Shown: positions 1 through 10,950 of the stretch, piece by piece
Numbering within the stretch: position 1 is the first letter of the stretch
Layout of the letters: each line of letters starts with the position of its first letter
NCBI GenBank assembly: GCA_050084515.1
Contig: CM114272.1
Span: forward strand, 14,322,001-14,386,000
Length of the DNA: 64,000 nt
Direction: 5' to 3'
From: Blasia pusilla
Lineage: Eukaryota > Marchantiophyta > Marchantiopsida > Blasiales
Translations under genes and position numbers: made by a program
The notes under the pieces: model-generated
What the model saw: only the letters and a program-made list of their open reading frames with translations
The model's database searches: none
Told to the model about the DNA's origin: nothing

Positions 1-1
1 C

Positions 2-835
2 CTCCGTTTTCTTGACTTGTTGTGTGCATCCACCATTCAGTGTTACCAGAGTTCCCTATCGAGGGACTTTTCATTATTGGGGGTGCAGGACTTGGAGCGG
101 GTAGGAACCATAGACTTGGTCATTGCTGGTTGGTCGTGTCAGGGCCAATCGAGTGCTGGACGAGGTAGCTGGTTAGGTGGCTCTCGGTCCTGGTTGTTTT
201 GGGAGATGATGCGGATCTTACGATATTTATAAGAGCATCAACCTCGTTCTCCAACATACATTTTGGAGAATGTTCCGATTTTGGGCAATTCGAGGTCTCG
301 CGTGGTGACGAGTGCACATCAGGTGTGTGCGTGGATCGGCCCGACAATGTTGTTAGATGCGGCGAGTGTAGGTTCTAGAGCACATCGCCCACATATTTGG
401 TGGACTAACTTGGTACCACATGAGGTGTTGCGGAGGGCTTATGCGAGAGTGGAGCGTCCCTCTGATTTGTTGGTGGATTCTATACTGGATTCGGGCCGTC
501 AATCACAAGCAATGAAACATGATGATCGACCTCCGTTGATTGCGGTCAACATGATTGGCATGCCACGAGCAGCCTTTCCCCAATTGGTGAGTTTTCCCGC
601 TTCCTATGCATGCAAGGAGGCCGGACGTGGCTTGATTTGGGATGACCAGGTATAGAGGTTAGTGGAGCCCAACGCCGATGAGCGAGAATGAGCAATGGGA
701 TACCCCACATGAGTGACGGAAGTACCGTCACTATCGGAGGCATCACAACGTCATGTCTTGGGTCAGGCGATGGACTTGAACTACTTGACATGGATTTTCA
801 GCTTAGGAGGAGCTGAGCAATGTCGTTTGAGGATG
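2..835 (+). pseudogene. DNMT3-like cytosine-5 DNA methyltransferase domain (retroelement-encoded, copy 1)
   Basis: The frame starting at base 2 encodes most of a C5-cytosine methyltransferase. Visible motifs, in order: IV as DLVIAGWSCQGQSSAGRG, with the presumed catalytic Cys codon at 137-139; the helix RSWLFWEMMRILR; VI as LENV at 263-274; VIII as DAASVGSRAHRPHIWWTNL; and an end motif GYPTGVTEV-like followed by SEASQRHVLGQAMD (motif X). The order is canonical, not permuted, so it is not a DRM enzyme. Motifs VIII and X resemble the DNMT3 family most. The usual Pro before the catalytic Cys is Ser here. Motif I is off the left edge but is seen in copies 2 and 3. Stops at 230, 653 and 688 break it. 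The same frame continues into the linker toward reverse transcriptase, so it is part of pol. Family assignment is inference from motif reading. Confidence 0.82.
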
Positions 836-1107
836 CGACAGATCATAAAAGTTACGTTGGTGAGCCCCATGCCTACCGAGACGGTTGAGGCAGTGGCTGG
901 GGGCGAGACCCAAGGAGATCAACACACCACGGATGATCGGGAGAGACACCCTTGGACTTCTTGGGATGTTTTGCAGGTACGCCAGGAGATGATAGCCACA
1001 ACATCGAATGTGGTTTCTGGTACTACAGGTAGAGATGTGAGTTCTATTGTCTGAGACAGGGTTGCAACATAGCAACCACGGACATCTGCGCCGGAGAGTC
1101 CTATCGT

Positions 1108-2561
1108 AGTGACGATGGAGTCTTGGGAGCCAGATATGGGCCCTAAATTGACACGAGGAGAGCGGCAGCGGATACACTAGTTCCTTAGGAGTTATAGGAG
1201 CTGTTTTTCATTTAGTATGCATGATTTGGGTATGCTGAAGGGTCTAGGGTATTGAGTTATCGAGTGATACGCCGATCTTTCGACAACCCTACAGGTATAG
1301 TGATATGGAGAGGGCTCTGATTTAGTGTGGGAGCCAGGATTTGGTTGGAGTAGGACTCGTAAAGATGTCGCATGGAGAGTATGCATCTGCCACTGTCATG
1401 CCCGCCAAGAAGGATGTGCATGGCAACTGGACAGATAGGCGGATGCGTGGAGATTACCGACCTATCAATCGACAGACAAAGTCCGATAGGTATGCGATGC
1501 CCACCCTTGAGGAGATATTTGATGCGATTGGGCATGCAAAGATCTTCAGTTCATTGGATTTGCGAGCCAAATACCTTCAGGTACTTATAAGATTGGAGGA
1601 CAGGTAGAAGACGACATTTTGGGGCATCGATCCTCACGGGAAGGATTGTTTGTACGAGTGGCGGTTCCTACCATTCAGGTTAAAGAATGCCCCCGTTGAG
1701 TTTTAGAGGGTTATGGATAGGATCTTGGCAAGTCTGGATTTTGCTAGGTGTTATATTGATGACATCGTAGTCTTTAGTGCCACGGTTGAGGAGCATGAGC
1801 GACATCTAGAAGAGGTGTTTCGACGATTGCAATTACATGGGCTGAAGCTACATTCATGCAAGTGCAAGTTCTTCTACAACCAGACTGAGTATCTAGATCA
1901 TACGATATACCCAGGGGGCCTTGGTGTGCAGTAGACAAAGGTAGAGGCTATTTAACGCATTCCACGCCCTACAGATGTGAGTCGAGTTCGTGCATTCATG
2001 GGATTGGCAAACTTCTATCGACGGTAGGTCAAGGATTTTAGTTCAATTTCGAAGCCGCTAACCTTGTTGACCAAGGTGGATCAAGAGTTGCACTAGGAGG
2101 ATGAGCACGAGAGATCATTTCAGATGCTCAAGGACAGATTGACGTTCGTGCCTATATTGAGGTGACCGATCAAAGTGTGTCCTTTCCAATTGCATACCGA
2201 TTGGAGCATGTTGGGGCTTGGAGTCGTGCTCACCCAACATGACGATGATGGTAGAGAGTTTGTGGTGGCTTACGCTCGTCGCTCGAACAATGATGCAGAG
2301 GCAAAGTATAGCTCATATGAGGATGAGTGCGTGACTGCAGTGTGGGTTGTCACATATTTCATATGTTATCTATTCGGCAATCCCTTTACCATCATTATTG
2401 ATCATCAGCCACTTAAGTGGCTGATGGAGTCCGACAAGCTTACATGGAAGCTTGCGAAGTGGGATCTTTTGTTGCAAGAGTATCACTTCCAGGTGGTGAA
2501 TAGACCTGGGATGCTCAACCAAGATGCAGATGGTTTAAGCCGTAATCCACACCTGAGTTAG
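1108..2561 (+). pseudogene. Reverse transcriptase and RNase H of copy 1
   Basis: This is a Ty3/gypsy-type reverse transcriptase followed by RNase H. From 1,341 to 2,561 one frame is kept, interrupted only by stop codons. Landmarks: GDYRPINRQTKSDRYAMPT, FSSLDLRAKYLQ, the catalytic box YIDDIVVFS near 1,754, the connection motif AFMGLANFYRR, then RNase H with HTDWSMLGLG (first Asp), KYSSYEDE (Glu) and IIDHQPLKWLM (second Asp), ending at DGLSRNP. Upstream, 1,108-1,340 is frame-shifted but keeps EPDMGPKL and a linker like copy 2. Several stops replace Gln codons of copy 2, for example in the motif after RLEDR. Confidence 0.9.
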
Positions 2562-3300
2562 CGAGATGCGACTGAAGCTCGTTGGCATGGTGAGAGTGAT
2601 GAGGAGTTGGTGCCAGGATGGCATGCGTCAGCCTATTTGGGCTTGTTGGCTATGGAGTGCCAGATTGGTGAGACCTCTATGGCGAGTTCTGATGGAGAGT
2701 CCTTAGATCCAGAGGCCGGTGAGGAGACGACAGGTGGCCGAGACATTCACGACGATGGAATGGTCTTGGAGTTCCTATGTACAAGCAGCGTCGCGAGCAC
2801 AGAGGGTGCTAGAGTGCGGGATCGGATCCTACAACGAGCTAGACGGTTCCAGTGGGAGGGCACACATGTGTTGCGAGTGTGGGAAGATGGTAGAGTGCGT
2901 GTAGTGCTTGATCTCAGACGGTGAAGAGAGGATTACGTAAGTATGGCTCGTAGAGAGGTCACCTAGGAGATCGGGACCTTTAGTTGTCGTGGTTGTGATG
3001 GTATACAGATTCAGCAGGCAAGCATCCTTAGCGTCTTTCTCACCGTACTTGTTGCTTTATGGCCAAGAGCCAGATTTACCTGCGGCCATTCGTCGAGATG
3101 GTGGTGAGATCTTGAACCTTGATGACCCTGATATATGGATGCGACCATGTTTTCAGAGGGCAGAGTTATTTCAGAGAGTGATGCCCATGGCGTTTGAGAA
3201 CTTGGCGATTGCGCAACATCAGAATACGTTGAGGTATGCGACTATTCGGGGAGGTGGTTATCGACCTACTATCTAGAGGTTTCATCAAGGAGACTATGTC
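2562..3300 (+). pseudogene. Integrase remnant with catalytic core deleted (copy 1)
   Basis: The frame of RNase H continues through a linker to RILQRARRFQWEGTHVLRVW, the region before the integrase zinc-binding domain. Around 2,905-2,925 the sequence jumps to text matching the end of the integrase core in copy 2 (QTVKRVYASM region). About 540 bases are lost relative to copy 2, including the HHCC zinc finger and the DDE residues. The part after the junction, about 2,925-3,300, matches the post-core region of copy 2 (PYLLLYGQEPDLP region, then LRYATIRGGGY). Such a protein could not integrate. Confidence 0.75.
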
Positions 3301-3303
3301 TAC

Positions 3304-3654
3304 TTGCAACAAACGGCACCCACGACATCGGAGGTGACTCCACGACGCACCATCTTGAGAGTGCATGAGGTTTTGCCATCCGGTGTTCTCTTATTTCAGG
3401 GATGCGATGGTATGGTTTGGAAGGACCATGTGCGTAACTGTGCGCCATGTCATCTTCCGAACATTGATGATATAGTTGATCCGAGCTTAGTAATAGTTCA
3501 TGCAGGCTTGCGGTGTATGTTGTGTGGTTCCGCCTATAGTGCAACCACTATGCTAGTCTATGATGGGTGTTCGAGAGGATGGCATATGGCATGTTTGACG
3601 CCACCTCTCACTAGGATTCCTCAAGGACGATGGATGTATCTTAGATGTACATAG
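3304..3654 (+). pseudogene. Integrase C-terminal region fused to a PHD finger (copy 1)
   Basis: The first half is the usual gypsy integrase tail: RTILRVHEVLPSGVLL, then DGMVWKDHVRNCAPCHLPN. From 3,504 it runs into a zinc-finger pattern of PHD type: CMLC, then YDGC, GWHMAC, LTPPLTRIPQGRW and a final LRC. This is the Cys4-His-Cys3 layout with two Cys replaced by Tyr (VYDGC and WMY). Copy 2 keeps Cys at both places. PHD fingers commonly read histone H3 tails; that role here is inference. The reading frame stops at the end of the finger, so it is the C-terminus of the polyprotein. Confidence 0.8.
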
Positions 3655-3820
3655 AGTAGGTAGTTCTATATTCAGACTTGTGTCTGTGATATTGATGACA
3701 AGAAGGTGACTAACGATGGGGCCACATGAGCACTCGACCTTCTTGCTCTTGGCGTCCGAGAGATGTATGGTAGGTAGGGATAGATTACTATCTTGAGTTA
3801 GAGGGACCTAACCACCATCT

Positions 3821-3977
3821 AGGGGGGCGATTGGAGATATTTTGGTACTTCTTATCTCGTTGTTTGGATGCCATGAGTTAGCGTGGGATCGTACATGTTT
3901 GTATGTGTGTTGATGACAACGACGTATGTTGTGTAGCGATGTGTATGCGCACGATAGTTGTCACGACTTTTAGGATA
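3821..3977 (+). repeat. Purine tract, repeat B1 and start of A2 (copy 1)
   Basis: A G-rich tract (AGGGGGGCGA) is followed at 3,832 by repeat B, starting TGGAGATATT and ending near 3,957 in GCGCACGATA. The start of repeat A follows (GTTGTCACGACTTTTAGGATA). The order tract, B, A matches copy 2 at 40.74-40.89 kb. The A repeat is cut after about 20 bases by the copia insertion. Confidence 0.75.
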
Positions 3978-3979
3978 TA

Positions 3980-5724
3980 TCAGCAACATGGCTAAATGTT
4001 TCCTCATAATCGATGTCATATTGTTGTGCATAGCCCTTAACCACCAATCTCGCTTTGTATTTATTAATTGTACCATCTTGATTGCGTTTGATGTTGTAAA
4101 CCCATTTGCAACCAATAGCTTCCTTACCCGAAGGTATATCAACCGGTTCCCATGTCTATTGATGGCTTAATGCAATAAGCTCTTCCTCCATAACTTCAAT
4201 CCATTCGACTTTACTTGCATGTTCTTCAAAATAACTCGGCTCCTATTCATGAATGGTAGTCATCATATATGCATGATTTGTCGCAAGGAAACCTTCATTT
4301 ATGAATCTATGAACTGGATGTGTAATTCTACTTGATCTATGAAGTTGTTGTTCAGAGGTGGATGCCTCTAACACGTGACTCAAGCTCTGACTAGTGTCAA
4401 CAGACTGAATACGTACTCTTCCCGTCCATGGACTCACATATTTAACTCATGAATCTAGGACCTCTCCTAATCTTGCACTAGTACTTGGGGAAGTTGAAGA
4501 CAATGTCTGTTGGTTTATAGTCATATTCTTCCCCTCAAAAGATGAGTTTAGAAGTGGAATATGCTCAGATGGAGCATACCATGACTTTAGCTCATCAAAG
4601 ACAACATTCTGACTAATAATAAGCTGCCTAGAGGATGGAATGTAGCACTTATACTCCTTAGTTTCATCAACATAGCCAATGAAGATACATCTTTCAAACT
4701 TGGGGTCTAATTTCTGACGTCTCTCACAAGGAACATGAGCATAACAAATACACCCAAATACTTTAAAGAAGGAAAAATCAGGATTACTTCTTGTGAAGAC
4801 TTTCTCTTGGTTTTTGTTGGTGTAAGGCTCTTGTTCTAATATCTGCCTTCTTCTTAAAGCAAAACTTTGCATAGTGATCCTTTATCCCATAGTAATTGCA
4901 AGATCCAGGGACCCTCAGCTACTGACCTAGACCCCAACGGTTTCCACCATCACCACCTTGTGATTATGGGTGGTACTGGTTCGTAGTTGATTGTGCAACA
5001 TTATATTGAGTGCCTCTTCCTTCATATGTTTGATATCCATCATGACCACGGAAGTTTCTACCACGACCGTGCCTTTGTTTGATCCATAACCTGCAAATAG
5101 CGCACTCTCTTGTAGACTAGACGAGCTACCGTTGCCTACTAGGCGCATCTCTTCAGTTATTAACAGAGGAACTAACGCTTGAAAGGTTGGATACGTCTCT
5201 CTCACAGAGATAGAGGTCTCAAAGGACTTGTATTCCTTTGGAAGGCCTTAAAGAGTGAATAAAATCATATCATCATCTTCTACTGTCACTCAAATGTTAT
5301 TCAACTGATCAACAATATGTCTGATACTCAAAATATAATCATTGATGCTATGCGATCCTTTCCTCACTTCGTTCAATTGTTATTTCAATTGAAGTTTTCT
5401 GGCCTTTATAGATGTCTGGAACAACTTTTCCAATGCATCCCAAGTCTCCTTTGGAGTATCAACATCTTGAATGTGACCTATCATTGGCGAACTCGTCGTT
5501 ATTGAAATATATTGGATTACTTGCCTTGCGCGTTTGTTCCAAGTGCGAACATTCAAGTGTGTTGAGTCACCTTCTGGCTTGGTCTCATTACATGTGACAA
5601 GCTCCCATAGTTCTTGAACCATGAGAAATTGTTTCATGCGAAACTTCCAGACATTGTAATTTTGCTTATCTAGCTTCTCGTCTGTGATTGCTGTTGAGGA
5701 ATACTCCATGGCGAACGATTTCAC
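3980..5724 (-). pseudogene. Copia gag, integrase and reverse transcriptase remnants
   Basis: Three separate pieces are recognisable. At 5,380-5,724 is a copia gag N-terminus (SSTAITDEKLDKQNYNVWKF and SPMIGHIQDVDTPKETWDAL). At 4,927-5,300 is the gag continuation, frame-shifted. At 4,447-4,872 is the integrase C-terminal region (FSFFKVFGCICYAHVPCERR, then FIGYVDETKEYKCY). At 3,980-4,180 the start of the reverse transcriptase is frame-disrupted. The protease and the integrase core are missing between gag and the FGCICYAHVP region, compared with the outer copia element near 28 kb. No intact coding capacity remains. Confidence 0.8.
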
Positions 5725-6225
5725 TCACAAAAATATAATTTCAAGCTTTCTACTTCTCCAATTGAAGCATAGACTACTCCTACATAGAAATCGACCTGAA
5801 ATTTTCCAAAATTGATTAATTGTATGACAAAACTAGTCGAAATTGGCCTATAGAGAGCAAAGTGCACAACTTTTCTTCCCTAATTGCACTTTCCTACGCT
5901 GAAATTGTTATTGCAGGAGCTCAGAATGTCAGAATTGAGTGATTTTGGATGCATAGGAAAGCTCTTGACGAGTTCTAGAAGATGACTAGTATCAGGCTAT
6001 GGCATTGCTCTAGCCACTGCGGACCTACACGGCTTAATCGAACGGGAAAGCCTTAAAAAATGCCTCCAAAGTTTTATCACCGTCAAAGCTCCACCTGAAA
6101 TCTGGACCCACTGAGCTTGGAATAAAACTTCCTTCTCCCAAACTGAAATTTTGCCTTCTCTTGACTCTCTTAGCTCCTTGAACACCAAGAATTTCAAGTG
6201 ATGTTCTCATATCGCTCTAATACCA

Positions 6226-6526
6226 TGTGGAAAATTGCTAAACAAGCATAAGTGGTGGAAAACGGCTCTCATACACCACCATGGAGAACGAAATTTACTA
6301 TGAGAATATGAGTGGAGGCTAGTCCCGTTCTCAATTTATATAGGGTATGTACAAGCAATCCTAACCCTAACCTTAGTCTGAAGTTAGACTAACTGTGACT
6401 AACTAACCCTAGTTAAGATAATCGCGCTTAATTGACTAACCAAGATTAAGCTTCCCTACTTCGTGTGAGTACCAAATGTAGCAATTCAAGTGTCTGATGA
6501 ACTTGACTTTAACTCAATCTTCAATA
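6226..6526 (-). repeat. 5' LTR of copia A with adjoining initiator-Met primer-binding site
   Basis: On the minus strand the LTR runs TATTGAAG ... TTTTCCACA and is followed directly by TGGTATTAGAGC (6,214-6,225). That differs by one base from the plant tRNA-iMet primer-binding site TGGTATCAGAGC. Length is about 301 bp, similar to the LTRs at 23,456 and 30,170. Confidence 0.8.
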
Positions 6527-6575
6527 TAAAGCAGTTCACCTTGGAAGGAACTCCAAGGTGAACTGCTTAATATTG
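6522..6575. repeat. Near-perfect inverted repeat, 24-bp arms with 6-bp loop
   Basis: The arms 6,522-6,545 and 6,552-6,575 are reverse complements with a single mismatch; the core arm is AAGCAGTTCACCTTGGA. The left arm overlaps the terminal CAATA of the copia LTR, so the hairpin formed at or after that junction. No coding role is seen. Confidence 0.85.
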
Positions 6576-9500
6576 GTTGTGCTGCTTTCCTTCTTATTTC
6601 TTTCGGCGAGCTGGCCCTAAATCTCTTCGCCCATTCATAAAATTTCTTCATGTCCCCTTCTTTAAGTCCGTGTGTCCCATTTTCTAGCCGTCTTCTGAAC
6701 AATTGCGTGTCCTTCCTTTGGATGCATTTATTGAGTTCCTTGATGGTTCCTACTATCCATTCCTCCTCCATTCTCTAAGCTTCCTTTTGCTTCTAGAGGT
6801 CCCTCGCTTTTCTAAGGCGACTTAACTTGTATGATAGGTTCCTTGTTTGGTATCTTGTTTTTTTTTTTTCAGTTCGGGCCGGCTAGCATTTTAGTCGAGC
6901 ACTAACTCTTAGCTATTTTCCTCATTCCACTCATGAGTTTCTCACAATCAATTTTTACCGGCCGTAGTATTTTTTGGCACTATCTATCTTGTAGTAATTT
7001 GATCTGATCAACCCTTTTGAGTTGTGTTAGATCAAGTTGGAAGCTTTCTTTGATGGTATTTTGTACTAAGCCGCCTCTTTCACGCCAACCTATATTGGTT
7101 TATGTTCTAGACTAAGGTCAACCTCATGTAAAACTCTGAGAGGCGTTAAGATAGAGAGCGCACATGCGGACGACGCCATGATTATATCTCGGGTTGAATA
7201 TGGCTAAAGGGATGCCTCGATCTTGGATGCCTAGGTCTCGGATGCCTCGGTCTTGGATGGCTCAATCTTGTCTCTTGGTCTGGTCCATTTATAATAGGAT
7301 CTCTGGTCCCCCGCCGTCGGAAAAAATCTTAGATGTTCGTCTGTCGTGAGTCCTAAGGACGGAGCCATGAAAACCCATGTGTTGAAATCACCTTCTGGAC
7401 ATGGATTGGAATAGATTGGGCCCACACTTATAGCTCATGGTAGAAGATAGGGCAAGGGAAGGCGGGGCAATATGGGGGGAGGGAGTGAAGATGGGGGGAG
7501 GAAGAAACGGGAGACTACGAAACACGGAGGCAAGTGGGAGGATGAGAAAGAAGGTGGAGGTGGGGGCCATATGAACAAGTCCTTCTATAAGATGGACGTA
7601 AGTCCACGGACATGGATGTGCTCATGGACACAAACTTTATCCACATGCAACCTTGACCTCTTGTAGAGTCATACATATAAGGTGAAATTTATTGAAGGTA
7701 AGGGGTTTTATTAATGTTTTACCATCTCTATCAAGTGGTAAGGCAGTACCCAACTTTTTACTATCGCCTCTCTTGTTCTTGAGCTCCAAGTCATTACTCC
7801 TAAACTCTATCCATTTGCATACCTATTTACATCTAAAATTCTTTGAATTTTTACTACTCTCTCCCAACTGTATCACTATACTTGCTTTGAGACATTTTTT
7901 CAATGCCTTTAATTTGAAATGTCTCAATCCTCACATACATAATTCTTTTTTTTGGGAGCGTGGTTTCAAAGTCCACTTTATTTTAAAAAAAATCTTTGAT
8001 AGAGGACAAAGGAAATTTGCTTTAGTAATTCAACCAATTTCTCTCTCTTACGTATCCATTTTAAGATTGCAAGATAAACCTCATTCTCACACGAATACTC
8101 CCTCCTTCTATCTCATTCACCTGTTTGTCGCTAGCCATGCAAGCTTTTGAGACAAGAGACAACAATGCATATTCTTTTTGCAAAAGTTCTAAAATCCTTC
8201 TATTTGTAGCACTCTCCAGCTTGTCACAAGAACTTTTGAAACCTAATACTCGTTACAACTATTATCCACTAGTGTAAGGCTTGTGTCTTATGCGAAATTA
8301 TTCACACATCACAAATTTCAAAAAAAAAAAAATTCTTATTATCCATAGCATGAAAAATATTTATTGATGCTCGAATGACATATGTCAATTAAACAGGTGT
8401 TTGAAAATGAAGATGTTCTCCTATAATATTCTATGTGATACTACATACATTATTTCACACAATCACATGCAACAAGAATTGTGTGATATATATCACACAC
8501 CAAAATTATCGGCTATGTCTCAAATTTTGAATTTCACTAACACTCATAATCCTCCTAATCTGATTTCTCACACGACTTCTATTAGTGTTCCTTATTTAGC
8601 ATTCCAATTAAATGAAGAACTCAATTTTTTTCACAATCTTGATCTGTCATGTTGGTTTTTCTTCATTAATTGATGGTCTCATTTGAAATTTCTTTTTCCA
8701 TTAAGTAAATGAAGAACACCTCTTTAAATTTCTTGGAAAATTTCAACACAAAAACTTTATGTATTAAGAATGTTTGAGGGAATTTATATAAAGAACGCTC
8801 ACACAACATTTCAAATTCTGCATTAACTGTAAAGGTTTATAGAGCATTTGAAGATACTTTCAAAGTACTATCAAGAATGTGATCTAAAATTTGTGCTACT
8901 AATTTCTCTTCAAAAAAATCCAATTATGACCATATTGTTACTTTCAAATCCTCATTGTACACAGTGGATCCACTCAAAACCTTTTACTGTCATTAAGTAT
9001 ATCAATCCTAATAGCTTTCCCTCCATCATGTTTTGCACTCCATACTATCTCCGCAAAACTTCACTTATCCACATTTCTTCTCAATACAAGGCATAATTGT
9101 GAAAATCACCAATGAATTTATATTATTATTGTCAACCTAACATTTCTAATAAGACAAAATAGTGAGATGATAAAAATAATAATAACAAAGGTATTAATTT
9201 ATCTCTCAATTCAAATTTGACGCTTTTGGAGAATGAAAATATATTCAATTGTTGGGAGAGGGGATTTGGTTTAGTTAATGAAGAAAGGGTATTATTTTTA
9301 GGAATAAGTGGGATATTATACGAATCGTTTAACCTTATTGAAGAGTGGGGTGTTATTTCAAATTTTATGGAGCAGGTTATTATTCCAATCTTTATTCCTT
9401 TATTGAGAAGTGAGGTGATTTAAGGGAGTAAATATTCCTAATTCCTTAAGAAAGTAGAAAAATGCTTGGATTTGGGAAGCAAGGAAATTCTTGGGGATTG

Positions 9501-9982
9501 GGCATGCTAACTACTAGTTCTTAATTCTAGTCGTTATACATAGACAATACTAGTACTACAATGCCCGCAAGAAAACTAGCTAGATTTAGAGTTACCCCAT
9601 TGGGCAGGCTTCATTTCCTTGAATAAACCCAAATTTTCATTCCCAATAAGAGCCTTGGGAATTAAATCAATCGAAATAATTTTGATTTTGATTGAATTTA
9701 CTTAGTACAACTACCGCATATACTAAATCTTAATATTTTACAAATATCCATATTAAATTTACACCTACTCCGTAATTAGTGGAATAGATCCAAAAAGTTA
9801 TAATCCATGCAATACCCTACGGATCCAAAACGTTAGGAATTGCTTACCAACCGTCCGATTATGATTTGGTACGTACGTGACATCCATCCCACACTCTCCC
9901 AATTGCGGAGAGGAGTTTGACACAAATCTATACGAGTAAGATGCTCGTGCAATGCATGGGAAATAAAAAAATGTTTGAAGAG
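6576..9982. other. AT-rich spacer without a recognised gene
   Basis: Open frames here are short and of low complexity (the longest is 152 codons at 7,692). None shows a domain or plant-protein wording. A 40-base stretch near 7,620 resembles one near 46,440 (ACATGCAACCTTG), hinting at a shared old retroelement fragment. Long A or T runs occur at 6,861 and 8,320. Confidence 0.5.
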
Positions 9983-10147
9983 CTAGTGTATACCCCGTGA
10001 AGGGAAGAGATTAATGATGTTGCACATAAATTCAATTTTTTTTATTGCTGGCGATAGCATATGAACATTTTCTTGCTACCGAGTTGTCGGATGTCAAACA
10101 TGGAGGTGTTTGCAAATCAAGAAGGCACTATCCCATAATAATATAAA
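9983..10147 (-). mobile_element. Helitron-like relic (decayed copy of the 60.3-kb element)
   Basis: The interior (GTTTGCAAATCAAGAAG, GGATGTCAAACATGG, GTGAAGGG and GATTAAT) matches the short Helitron at 60,330-60,504 in the same order. The presumed ends are worn: minus-strand start near TTTATATTATTATGG and end CTAG followed by C rather than T. It is assigned mainly by similarity to the better copy. Confidence 0.5.
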
Positions 10148-10429
10148 ATATTATTGGATAGTACCTCTTCATTTTGGATCACCTCTCTTTTTTACACATG
10201 TCATTTTTAGTCAATAAATCGCTCGAATTCAATTATACACTTAAGATAAGTATTTCAAAATTATACATCAATGCATAGCAGGAGCACAAGCTAGTTTGTT
10301 AGATGCAAGAATAGTGAGGTTTGTTGTTAATCATAAATTTGGGCTAAGAAGTGTGTTAACTAATGAATTGACAACTTTTGGTAAGCATTCGGCATCTCCA
10401 TAAAAATATTTTTGAGAACGCAAAAACGC

Positions 10430-10950
10430 TTTTTGATCGGGCAATACTCCATCCTGCACTCTATGAACTTTTTGGAAATCTTGAGGACAATGTGGTATTT
10501 TGAAGTGAGGCCGATATCAAGCATGTCTCCTTGGGTAGAACATTAAATATCTCCTTAGGAATATTTTTAATTATTTCAAGACAGTTTTTGGTTGGGGAAT
10601 ACGCCGATAGATAAAAAGGTACACGTTAAAAATTTCCTAAGGAGTTTTGTCAATAATTTAAACACTTTTTTGTTGGGGAATACGCCACCCTCGTCTCTAC
10701 GAAATTTTCGGGACTTTTAAGGACAATGTGGAATTTAGAAGGTAGGCAGGAAAATCAGAAAGGTTTCAATAGATCTTCCACCCTAAACCGTATGAGATTC
10801 TTATGACATGAAGACAACCTGGAGAGCAAGTTTTCTCGATACTATTCTTGGGAATCGGCAGGCAAATATGAGATAGTCAAGCATGGGGCAAGAGATGATC
10901 CGCATTCAACTCTAGAAAGTCCTTGGGACTTCCGAGGACAAGGTGGAAAG
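10430..10950. repeat. Degenerate tandem repeat, about 240-bp spacing
   Basis: Phrases such as TTGGGGAATACGCC, GACTTTTAAGGACAATGTGG and a trailing GAAGG recur with drift at about 10,437, 10,592, 10,672 and 10,847. Two full units (10,437 and 10,675) share start, middle and end phrases in order. No coding frame runs through them. Unit boundaries are approximate. Confidence 0.5.

Larger units (their letters stand above)
1..3977 (+). mobile_element. Ty3/gypsy-type retrotransposon with methyltransferase and PHD finger, copy 1 (family 1, 3' half)
   Basis: This is the 3' part of a decayed LTR-type retroelement; its 5' part lies outside the window. In order it holds a cytosine-5 methyltransferase fragment, a linker, reverse transcriptase, RNase H, an integrase whose core is deleted, the integrase C-terminal region, a PHD finger, a purine-rich tract and the start of the 3' repeat block. 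The same order and wording recur in copy 2 at 36.2-40.9 kb, which allowed frame-by-frame comparison. The reading frame is broken mainly by single-base changes to stops. The right end is cut by a copia element that joins about 20 bases into repeat A2. It is a pseudo-element, not expected to be mobile. Confidence 0.9.
3975..6526 (-). mobile_element. Truncated Ty1/copia retrotransposon (copia A)
   Basis: This minus-strand element reads from right to left: 5' LTR, primer-binding site, gag, part of integrase, and the N-terminal part of reverse transcriptase, where it stops abruptly inside copy 1's A2 repeat. RNase H and the 3' LTR are missing. It is closely similar to the outer copia element at 22.5-30.5 kb. 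Only one end carries an LTR, so no target duplication can be tested; the truncation came with or after insertion. Confidence 0.85.

Noticed and set aside
2-835. Methyltransferase as a DRM-type enzyme
   Set aside because: DRM proteins have permuted motifs (VI-X before I-V); here motif I precedes IV, VI, VIII and X.
7692-8150. 152-codon frame in AT-rich spacer
   Set aside because: Leu/Phe/Ser-rich low-complexity translation, no domain, no splice or start context.
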